This document shows positions 36,301 through 44,368 of a stretch of 64,000 nt of DNA, one piece after another. Made by a program: the position numbers and the translations under genes. Source of the DNA: Orbilia blumenaviensis (taxonomy: Eukaryota; Ascomycota; Orbiliomycetes; Orbiliales; Orbiliaceae); assembly GCA_036872755.1 (NCBI GenBank), contig JAVHNS010000004.1:2852001-2916000 (forward strand), read 5' to 3'. The notes below the pieces were generated by a model. That model saw only the letters and a program-made list of their open reading frames with translations. It searched no databases and was not told where the DNA came from. The first letter of the stretch is position 1, and every line of letters begins with the position of its first letter.

Positions 36301-36495
36301 AAGACAATGGTGACGTGGATGACCGACGCCAAATGTGGGACGCAACCCGCTTTGTTCACAGATTTTGTAACTTGGGCGGGCACAATAAGGAAGACCCTAA
36401 CAGTTGCTCCACACACTACAAATAATGAGAAGCTGGAAGTTACTGGTAAATCACCAAGTAAAGCCGATAAGAAGCGCAAGCGAAAGAATAAGTAA
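33302..36495 (+). CDS. POL5: DNA polymerase V / Myb-binding protein 1A homologue Pol5
   Basis: Despite its name, Pol5/MYBBP1A is a nucleolar HEAT-like protein acting in rRNA synthesis and pre-60S assembly, not a replicative polymerase. Exons 33302-33538 and 33601-36495 give 3132 nt (1043 aa). The ATG is the first after the promoter and yields MAPNTTHFLPAPEIRKQFAGL. Early conserved segments are RLIKGLTSANDSSRIGFSLAL, split by the single intron into LYSLLDPKDPLL, then GFYFGRLFGLKAVI. The middle contains a His/Asp-rich patch (HSHDHDDEEEQD). Residues about 705-778 are an extreme Asp/Glu/Ser acidic tract, followed by DSDDASDSDESMDDDQ. The C-terminal region retains KCGTQPALFTDFVTW and ends with a nuclear-localisation-like KADKKRKRKNK. 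The acidic tract produces long Ser-rich antisense open frames that are not genes. Confidence 0.95.
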
Positions 36496-36579
36496 CTTTT
36501 CGGAGTAATTGAAGCCAGCCTTGTATCATATTTACCATTAACCTAACGAAAATTATATCCATGTATCATATACTTGAGG

Positions 36580-36615
36580 CCCCCCCCCCCAAAAAAAAAA
36601 AAAAAAAAAAAAAAA
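36580..36615. repeat. compound homopolymer C11A25 between convergent genes
   Basis: Eleven C (36580-36590) run directly into 25 A (36591-36615) in the 155-bp gap between the POL5 stop and the stop of the minus-strand TM gene. Such runs are error-prone in sequencing, so the lengths are uncertain. Confidence 0.85.
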
Positions 36616-36650
36616 GTCAATTTAACTATCAATATCGTCTCAGGAACTAC

Positions 36651-37822
36651 TTAGTTCCACTCCTCATCTCCGCACAACCCTGTCTGAACTTCCCTATAGC
36701 CTCTTCTTTTTGCTCTAGCCCGCTTTACTAGAAATGCAATTCCGCATCCTAACGCCGTAATGGCTATAATAGGCCCGATAACAGACACCATCACTGCGTA
36801 TACCCTCAAATATCAGCCTGGCCTGTTTAGTAAGAGGGAAGGAATAGATAGATAAACTCACCGATCCCCACAACCTTCCCCATTCCCCCCCATTCCGCTC
36901 TAACTGTCCCTTCGCCATCAGCAGTGGCAGCTGGAGTAGCAGTTCCAGGAGAGCTAGGACCAGGGCCAGCCCCAATAGCCATTGGTACCTCCGGCTCCTT
37001 CTGGGCCAATCCACTAGGCAACATAACCTCGTCGATAGGCTGCCCAAACTCTGGCTTTTGTTTAGGTGGCGCTGACCCAAATATCCCCCCCATAATATTT
37101 TCCAACTGATTCGCTAGCATATCAAGAGGATTAAACCCTTCCCCTCCTGGTGGGCCGCCTGCCGAAGAATCATCGGTTGTAATCCAGATCTCCTCAACCA
37201 TATTATTGTTATTGTTCAGTGCGCTACCTCCCAAAGGAAAATCCAACATCCCGTTGGTATTAGGCATAACTTCGATCTCTACCACTCCTTCATCCCCATC
37301 CGGACCTGAAGCGATAGAATTAGGGGCACCGATGACAGGTCCTAGCATTCCAAGTGGTAACCCGGGTAAAGATATTGTCTTTGCGATATCTTCGATTTCT
37401 TTAAGTTTTTCGTCGTTCCCATCAACATCTTCAGCGTCAGAGTCTGAATCTGACTCTATGAGCTTCTCGTCACCATTATTATCAATTGTCCCACCACTAT
37501 CCGCCATATCAGTAGCAGGAGGAGGAGGGTTAGAATCCCCGTTGCTCTGGACCTTGATAGGTGTAGGCCGTGGGATATCAGGGTATGTCTGGTCGAGGCG
37601 ATGGGATACCACTTCACCTGCTTCGGGATCTGCATCCGCAGAAGAGTTCGAGACGGCACTCGATTCTGCGCCGCGGTTTGCGAGAGTTTCTTCTTTTTCC
37701 ACTTTTTCTTGTTGATATTCAGGTGGTATATGATTATCGTCATCTGAGGCAGCCGCTGGCGGGTCAGACGGGTTAACCCACACCGGGCTTACCAGCTGGG
37801 GAGCTCGACGGTGTATATGCAT
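36651..37822 (-). CDS. hypothetical single-pass membrane protein with acidic N-terminal region
   Basis: No family recognised. Exon 1 (37822-36862) and exon 2 (36793-36651) join to 1104 nt (367 aa). The N-terminal 320 residues are disordered, rich in Pro, Ser, Asp, Glu and Asn. They contain an acidic SDSDSDAEDVDGNDEKLKEI patch, a short hydrophobic SLPGLPLGMLGPVIGAP segment and an Asn run. Splicing from ATC G| to |TGATGG creates one hydrophobic helix, VMVSVIGPIIAITALGCGIA, then a basic tail (KRARAKRRGYREV) ending DEEWN. This implies a C-terminal membrane anchor with the short tail on the cytosolic side. The acceptor chosen (CGCAG) keeps the TM frame; the nearer TTTGAG leads to a stop. No clear signal peptide follows the ATG at 37822, and an upstream exon carrying one cannot be excluded. 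Confidence 0.68.
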
Positions 37823-39114
37823 CGTCTTTATAACTGAAAAAGCCTCTCTTCAAGTGAACAAATATAAAAAGAATACCTTATGAAATGTCATAAAATCGAT
37901 GTTTCAAAACCAAGGTCAGGGAAAACACGAGTATCGAACCTGAACGTAGAACGTTTTCTACCACGCCAGGATAAAACGCTAGAACAAAACCCAATAGCTT
38001 CCCCCGACCTATCAGTTGGTTTGGAGGACAAATGGCCTCCACGGTAATTAATTCCAAAGTGGAATGGTAACCTGCTCATCATGGTACATTGCGAATGGAG
38101 GCAATTCAAGAATGTTCTCGCTCGCTTGTTGCATTATTTGCGTTGATATCGAGGTCATGTTGGTGGCCAGGCCGCAGAGTGCCTGGCCAGATTCGAATAC
38201 GTATCATGTTAAAATAGATTTCAGCCATCGTTGCACTTCAACCCGACTGTGAAAACGTTCATTCCACTAAACTAACTTGGTACGAGATCTGTGGTCCGTC
38301 TCAGCACTAACCCGTGGTGAAGCCATGGTCTTGTAAGTTATTAGGATACTCGTAGGTATACCAGTACCCAAGTACTTAAGTACTCATAGTATTATGGAAC
38401 ATAATTGTAGAGATTCTTCACAACATACTTGTTCATAGATACGCCTCGGCTTACAACTGGTCAGACATTTCCACTTACAGAGTACGTAGTACAAAGCAGC
38501 TGCACTACTTTTCATGCATAAGCTTTGCAAATATTAATTTGCATGACAAATCAATCTGGTTCAGGTCCTACATTCCCATATAAGCACTTGAGGCTTAAGG
38601 GCTCGCAATTATGAGCGCACTGTCGAGTCAGTGGCATAAAACACTAATATATGAGAAAGGTGGAAGTCTCCAAGCTCCCAAGCTTAAGGTTCATCTCGCA
38701 TTTCTCTATAACTACACCAAGAAAAACTTCAAATGTGTAACTAGGGAGCTTCATAACGAAAAGCTGAACAAATGGCGTTATAAAACCACTATTGTACATG
38801 AGTAATATGCCAAACGAGCATAAAATAAAACGCCATCCTCAGAGATCAAAACAAGGTAGAGTAGAAAAAAAAGAAAGAAGACCGACAGAAAACCCCATCC
38901 CAGATGCATAAGGGTACCAGTTCTGCCGCACTAAAGCGTCATCTTCGTAGTAATAGTAGTATTATACAAATAAAAAGCCATCATTGCAATTCCCTTTCTA
39001 TGATAAAAGCCGACCCATCAATTTCATTGTTATGAAAATTTCTTTTTCCATTCTATCCTCCTCCTTTCATTTTCTTATTTCCATCTTATTTCTGCCGGGG
39101 CATAGAGATGTGTT
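37823..39114. other. intergenic region between the TM protein gene and NAB2
   Basis: About 1.3 kb. It holds the promoter side of the TM protein gene and the 3' flank of NAB2. A palindromic AAGTACTTAAGTACT patch lies near 38370. The 64-codon plus-strand frame at 38611-38805 has no recognisable feature. Confidence 0.5.
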
Positions 39115-40872
39115 TCACAAATCAGACGGAATATCACCCCCAGCAGCGATGACCTGCGAGGAAGACGCCGTAGTAGCAGCAGCAATATTACTGCTCCCGC
39201 TACTGCTGGTCTGCCCCGGAATGATCAGTTCTTCGTCCCCTTCCTCATCCGTCACAAACTTTCGATCAGAGACATGACCCTTGGGAGTCCAGATCTTGTT
39301 CTCGAATATCCCTGCTTGCTGCCCCTCCTCATGTTTAAACGCGCAGTGTGGGTTCAGGCATGGCTTGAATTTGCACGGCACGTCTAGGGTTTGCGGATTG
39401 TGCGTGAATGGACAATTGGGTTTTGTGCAGGCGGTGCCGAAGCGGCACGGAGGCATCGTGGCGTTCGCAGGACTACATGTTTGGTTAGCAAAGTCTGTCA
39501 TATAGATAATATTATGGTAGGATACATACTGTTTAAATGGACAATGCGGATTCTTGCAGTTGGGCCAGAACTTGCAATCCTGTTGCTCAAAGGCTTGTTG
39601 TGGCTTGCTGCCTCCGCTGGCAGGGCTAGGATGAGACGACGTGCACTTCTTGTTCTTGCAGCTTATACCAAAAGCACACTTCTCACCGGAGAACGCAACG
39701 GGTCTGTTGGGGTCCGACACTGGCGACTGGTGGGCGAAGGGGCAGTCGACCTTGGTACACCTTAAGCCGAACTTGCAGGCAACGTCCTCCTGACCCGCAG
39801 CATCTTCTCCCGTGCCATCTGCTCCATCCCCCATCTCTGTATCGCCACCAGTTGTCTGCTGCTGTGGTTGTTGCTGCTGCTGTTGCTGCTGTTGCCTCGG
39901 TTTGTTGTGGTGATTATTTTTGGGCGTGTTATCTACACGATCGAACAGGGACCTCCCAGGTTGCACCTGCTCCTGTCCAGGCATCCCGCCGGGCCCACCC
40001 ATGAACCCGTTGGGCCCCATCATACCCATCATTCGCGCCTGCTGCTCCATCATCTGCAAAAACTGAAACTGTTGTTCCGCTGACATCATCATCGGGCCGA
40101 ACTGCCCCGGTGGTGCCATATTCGGGTTGCTCATCGCGTTCATATAAGCGCTCTGCATATGCCCCTGCTGCTGGCCACGGTTCATGTGTCGCTGGTTCAT
40201 CGGACTTCCTTGGGGCCCGTTGAAGTTCTGACGCTGACCTCCGCGCATGTCGTGTTTTTGCACTCTGAACTGATCGCTACCTCGGTTATTGGGTACCCGT
40301 CTGAGGGGATCGTTTGTGCGGTCCATGTTCTTTTGAATTTGGTTGTAGAGACCACCCGGTCTTCGTTGCTTTTGGTTCTGATTCTGGTTCTGATTCTGGC
40401 TCTGGCCCTGGTTCCGCATGGCTTTAGGGCCTGTAGGACTGTTCAAAAGATTAGTGTCCGTTCTCGGGTACACGCGATATGAGGGGAAAACATACACTCC
40501 CTCTAAAGCCTCGTGCGATTCATCCGCCATGTCTTCGTCCAGCCTACTACCTTGCTGGCCATCAACCACTCCAATCGGCGCCGTCCCATTATCAACCCCG
40601 AGCTCTCTCGATAACCTAGCCAATTCGCTAAACATCCAACTCGTAAAAACCTTCACGCTTTCATCCTCGGGCCCAAGACCTAACAGATCCCCCGATAGTT
40701 CAGCCGTAATTTGCGATTCCGTCTTCCCGTTAACGAGCATGAGCACAATATACTCGCTCAGCGGAGAAGCATCCTCGCCGTCCGAACTCCAGCCGATTTC
40801 CACTATCTTCTGCTGGACGGAGGCAGACAGTTGCTCCGCCAGAGGAGTACCGGATTGTAGTTGCACCGTCAT
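39115..40872 (-). CDS. NAB2: nuclear poly(A) RNA-binding protein Nab2
   Basis: Binds mRNA poly(A) tails to control tail length and couple processing with nuclear export. Exons 40872-40496, 40438-39530 and 39472-39115 give 1644 nt (547 aa). The N-terminal helical PWI-like fold spans MTVQLQSGTPLAEQ... to FSELARLSREL. An Arg/Gly/Gln-rich middle follows with a (QN)n stretch, RRPGGLYNQ, Met/Gly-rich MMGPNGFMGGPGG and a polyGln run. Five CCCH fingers follow: CKFGLRCTKVDCPFAH, CAFGISCKNKKCTSSH, CKFWPNCKNPHCPFKH, CRFGTACTKPNCPFTH and CKFKPCLNPHCAFKH. The His of finger 3 is encoded across intron 2 (CA|T). Both introns are exactly 57 nt, have good branch points (ACTAAT, GCTAAC), are multiples of three and lack stops. 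The frame is therefore open throughout, and an intronless reading of 585 aa is possible but would break finger 3. Confidence 0.92.
   Translation of the reverse strand: MTVQLQSGTPLAEQLSASVQQKIVEIGWSSDGEDASPLSEYIVLMLVNGKTESQITAELSGDLLGLGPEDESVKVFTSWMFSELARLSRELGVDNGTAPIGVVDGQQGSRLDEDMADESHEALEGVYVFPSYRVYPRTDTNLLNSPTGPKAMRNQGQSQNQNQNQNQKQRRPGGLYNQIQKNMDRTNDPLRRVPNNRGSDQFRVQKHDMRGGQRQNFNGPQGSPMNQRHMNRGQQQGHMQSAYMNAMSNPNMAPPGQFGPMMMSAEQQFQFLQMMEQQARMMGMMGPNGFMGGPGGMPGQEQVQPGRSLFDRVDNTPKNNHHNKPRQQQQQQQQQPQQQTTGGDTEMGDGADGTGEDAAGQEDVACKFGLRCTKVDCPFAHQSPVSDPNRPVAFSGEKCAFGISCKNKKCTSSHPSPASGGSKPQQAFEQQDCKFWPNCKNPHCPFKQYVSYHNIIYMTDFANQTCSPANATMPPCRFGTACTKPNCPFTHNPQTLDVPCKFKPCLNPHCAFKHEEGQQAGIFENKIWTPKGHVSDRKFVTDEEGDEELIIPGQTSSSGSSNIAAATTASSSQVIAAGGDIPSDL
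39861..39899 (-). repeat. CAG/CAA (polyglutamine) tract inside NAB2
   Basis: Interrupted CTG/TTG triplet run on the + strand encodes RQQQQQQQQQPQQQ in NAB2. Length variation between strains is likely for such a tract, as an inference. Confidence 0.8.
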
Positions 40873-41785
40873 GGTGAACTGAACTTCGTCGGAATAATTT
40901 TCCGTCGGTTCTTCGAGAAGGTGATGTCAGAAGCGTGATAAAGAGAGCAAAGAGAGTAGTGATGGCACGGAGAGTTTAAGAGATGATTAAGAAGCGGGGA
41001 TCTAGGGAGGAGGAGATTGCTAGGAAGGGGGTGTGGTTTTTTTTTTTTTTTTTTGTCTGGCGGTCAGGCGAACGACCGTGAAACGTGACCCAGAACAAAC
41101 AAAGTATGCGATGAAGTTCGGAAGAGGGTGAGTTTCGGCAGCGGCTGGGGTTGCACCGGACGAGAAGAGACGTTGACAGACAGCGATGATATGAAGAGAT
41201 GGAGGAAAAGATTATGTCTTGGTAAGCAAGGGCGCGGAGAGCAGTTGTCGATATGTTCGGACGATGAAGTTACTGTTGAGAAGTTGAGATGGTGGAAAGG
41301 AATGGAAGCGAGCAACAAGAGAGACAGAGGAAAATTGCCTGTTCGCGCTGCTGAAACGCCGTGCCACCGCCACAGTTTCAGTAGCCAGCATGCTTTGGCA
41401 TCCATTATATCAGCCACACCAGATGATCAGATAAGATATATATTCTGATCAGATAAGATTGTTTGTGGCTAAATGCAACAGTGCAGCAGACGAGCAACGA
41501 CAAGCAAGCAGCTCCAAAATTAATTACTCCAAATTTAAAACCTACTGAGTCACACCCCGCAATATCGTCTCGGACAGACCCCCCCAACATTTGCCTTCTC
41601 GGTCGTCACCCTGTTCATTGGCAGGTCCAAAGTCCAAAATCTGCTCACCAAATCAATTTCATTCGATACCTCATTACACCCCCACACATATCACATTGCA
41701 TCGCATTGCGCCCCAGCCTAGAGTCATACCAACTTCTCTATAGATAGACTCAGCCTAATCCTGAGACAGACAACTATAATACACG
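40873..41785. promoter_or_regulatory. divergent promoter region of NAB2 and tyrosyl-tRNA synthetase
   Basis: About 910 bp between opposite start codons. It contains an 18-nt T run at 41037-41054 and, at 41424-41459, a 14-bp direct repeat carrying GATA-factor cores. The open frames inside (41064-41448) are low-information and lack family features. Confidence 0.6.
41424..41459. promoter_or_regulatory. tandem GATA-type sites in a 14-bp direct repeat
   Basis: TGATCAGATAAGAT occurs at 41424-41437 and again at 41446-41459, start to start 22 bp. Each copy has the AGATAAG core recognised by fungal GATA factors such as AreA/Nit2 and related regulators. It lies about 330 bp upstream of the TyrRS ATG and about 550 bp upstream of NAB2. 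Confidence 0.5.
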
Positions 41786-43172
41786 ATGAGCAGCTTAACA
41801 CCAAAAGAAAAGATCGCTTTGATCACTCGGAATTTGCAAGAGGTGCTGGGAGAGGATATTATCGCCGATGTGATCGAGAAACAGAATCGACCTCTCAAGA
41901 TCTATTGGGGTTTGTTGTGCCCCCGATATATTTTATTACCATATCAATTTCTCATGAGAAACACTGCGATACTGACAAATTGGGTCCGTCGGCAGGAACT
42001 GCGACAACTGGTCGCCCTCACTGTGGCTACTTCGTCCCCATGACGAAGCTCGCTCACTTCCTCCGCGCTGGCTGCGAAGTCACTATCCTGCTCGCCGACC
42101 TCCACGCCTTCCTCGATAACATGAAAGCGCCAATTGAGTTGGTTCAGCATCGAGCAAAGTACTACGAATTCCTGGTGAAGTCGGTACTGAAATCAATTGG
42201 TGTCAGCATCGACAAGTTGAGGTTTGTCTTTGGGTCAAGCTACCAGAAGAGCGAAGCCTATATCATGGACATCTTCCGGTTGTCAAGTATTGTCACCGAG
42301 CACGATGCGAAGAAAGCAGGCGCCGAGGTCGTAAAGCAGGTTGCAAGTCCGTTGTTGTCCGGGTTGATCTACCCGCTGATGCAGGCATTGGACGAAGAGC
42401 ACCTTGGAGTAGACGCTCAGTAAGCCGAAAACCAAAAAGAAACACTACAAGCATTTGGATGTCCGTGTGCTGATGGAACAGGTTTGGCGGTGTCGACCAA
42501 CGAAAAATCTTCACTTTGGCCGTCGAAAATCTTCCAAGCTTAGGTTACAAGACCCGTGCCCATCTCATGAACCCCATGGTCCCCGGTCTCGCTGGCGGAA
42601 AGATGTCAGCTTCGGATCCAAACTCGAAAATCGACCTATTGGACTCCGCAGCTGACGTGGAAAAGAAACTTAAAAAGGCTGTCTGTGCGCCAAAGGAAGT
42701 CGAAGGAAATGGTGTCATTGCTTTCGTAGAGTATGTTTTAATACCCATCTCGGAACTGGGGTCCGAAGATGGGAAGGCACGGTTCGTGATCGAGAAAGAT
42801 GGAGCCGAGATTGTGTACGAGACTATTGAGAAACTGAAAGAAGACTACATTGCCGATGTTGTACGTCTCCCTTCCACCAGTATCTTTATGAAACAGTAGC
42901 TAAAGATTTCACAGATCGGACCGAAAGAACTGAAGGTTGCCACGACCTTGGCCCTGAACAAGCTGCTGGACCCAATCAGAGCGGAATATGCCAGCAGCGA
43001 GGAATTTAAGGAAATTGAAAAGCTGGCCTACCCACCTCCACCAGCCCCAGAGAAGAAGAAGAAGGAGAAGAAGATCGGAACAGGATATGTCGCCAAGAAG
43101 AAGGGCGAGGCTAGCGGGTCTGCCGCACCTACAGAGGGGGTTGAGAACCTCAAAATTGATGAGTCCAAGTAA
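41786..43172 (+). CDS. TYS1: cytosolic tyrosyl-tRNA synthetase
   Basis: Class Ic aminoacyl-tRNA synthetase charging tRNA-Tyr. Exons 41786-41909, 41996-42419, 42482-42860 and 42915-43172 give 1185 nt (394 aa), the usual eukaryotic cytosolic size. The HIGH-equivalent is PHCGY at about residues 49-53, preceded by YWGTATTGR, which splicing of intron 1 restores. Other signatures are [29 protein letters not shown] and the KMSAS class I loop near residues 222-226. A Lys-rich extension [10 protein letters not shown] near the C-terminus is typical of fungal enzymes and may help tRNA binding or nuclear targeting. No mitochondrial presequence is seen. The gene converges on Elongin A, with 454 bp between stops. 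Confidence 0.96.
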
Positions 43173-43626
43173 ATTGTTCCATATAGATCACCATACACTA
43201 GATACATTATATTTCATAGGCTATACTTCGGGCTACCCTATAAATACCTGTCAATTGGCGCATCATTACATCATTGTTACTATGATAACAAGGGAATGCA
43301 CTAGTAATAATATGAGAGATGCATCATCTTATTAGAGTATTAGATGCTGTATTGTATTAAACAGGCCTGCTCATAATAACACCGTCTAAACGCCTAGTCC
43401 AACGCCATACCCGATAAGCAAATCCGTCTATCCCAATTTACCCATAGTACCTCCAGGGCACCCATAAAACAGAGCCTTAAATCATCCAAAACGCTAAATA
43501 TAACGATAGTCTCGGTCATATAACGATATCCCCACCCCTGCACCAGTGGTGGGGTACTTCTAATATGGCGGTATGTAGTCAAAGGAGCAGCTGATTCAGA
43601 GTCTACCTCACGGTCCCGAAGATATT
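43173..43626. other. convergent 3' flanks of TyrRS and Elongin A genes
   Basis: About 450 bp of AT-rich sequence. No feature is seen beyond expected 3' untranslated and terminator sequence. Confidence 0.5.
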
Positions 43627-44368
43627 CTACCTTCTCGGTCTAATGAGAACCCTATTCAATGCTTCGTTTTTAAAAACTTTTAGCGTGTCCTTGCTAATCC
43701 TTCCGCTCATGACGCCAGAGAAACTACGTCCCCTATCCAGCGACCTGAGCTTCCCAACATCCTCCCTTTTGATGTTGGTGCGTCCAATCTGTCGCTTTTC
43801 CTTCTTGTCGTAGCATTTTTTCATCGCAGCTTTCAGCTCTTCGACTTGTGCATTTTCCTTCTCGACTTTGACCTTTCGGAGATTGAAGTAGACGGTCGAC
43901 CAATCGATCGCCCTAGTGATTGAGGGATCGCCGCCAGATGCTTCCTCGTAATCTACGGGATTGAGGAGCCTGTCGAGGACATCTTCGCCAAGATGGCGGC
44001 GAATAAAGGATTGCCAAAGTTCATCGGTTTCTGGAACTAGTTGCGGGGAGTTTTTTTCAATTTCTTTCTATGATTATCACCCAAAATTAGGACTTGAACT
44101 CAAGAAGGATAACAAAAGATGCAATGGGAGAAGGGAAACGCACAAGTCTATCTGGATCCTCAACTCGAATGAGAACCGGCCTTATGACGCTATAAGGGAG
44201 TTCCCCGACGTCGTTGATATCTAAACATACATCTGTTAGTTTTAATGTCATAGTGACACAGAGAGGAAACAATGTAAGAAGGGGCATACGGTTGGTATGC
44301 CGGATGCACACCCGTTTTGCGAGTTCGAAGAGCGTGGGGATCCGAGCCCCTTCTCCGTCGAAGTGCAT
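43627..44368 (-). CDS. ELA1: Elongin A-like protein
   Basis: Elongin A joins Elongin C (and a cullin in yeasts) to stimulate elongation and to ubiquitylate stalled RNA polymerase II. Exons 44368-44290, 44220-44144 and 44067-43627 join to 597 nt (198 aa). The protein reads MHFDGEGARIPTLFELAKRV, then HINDVGELPYSVIRPVL, PDRLKEIEKNSPQLVPETDE, LWQSFIRRHLGEDV, and DWSTVYFNLRKVKVEKENAQ. It ends with a basic coiled-coil-like tail. This order (BC-box helix, cullin/F-box-like helices, NSPQ...ETDELW) is the Elongin A signature. Another in-frame ATG at 44380 would add four residues. The BC-box-like TLFELAKRV has Ala where the metazoan consensus has Cys. Fungal homologues are often short like this one. 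Confidence 0.88.

Noticed and set aside
38611..38805. 64-codon plus-strand frame in the TM-gene/NAB2 gap
   Set aside because: Lys/Asn/Tyr-rich with no family feature or neighbouring exon; consistent with chance in AT-rich DNA.
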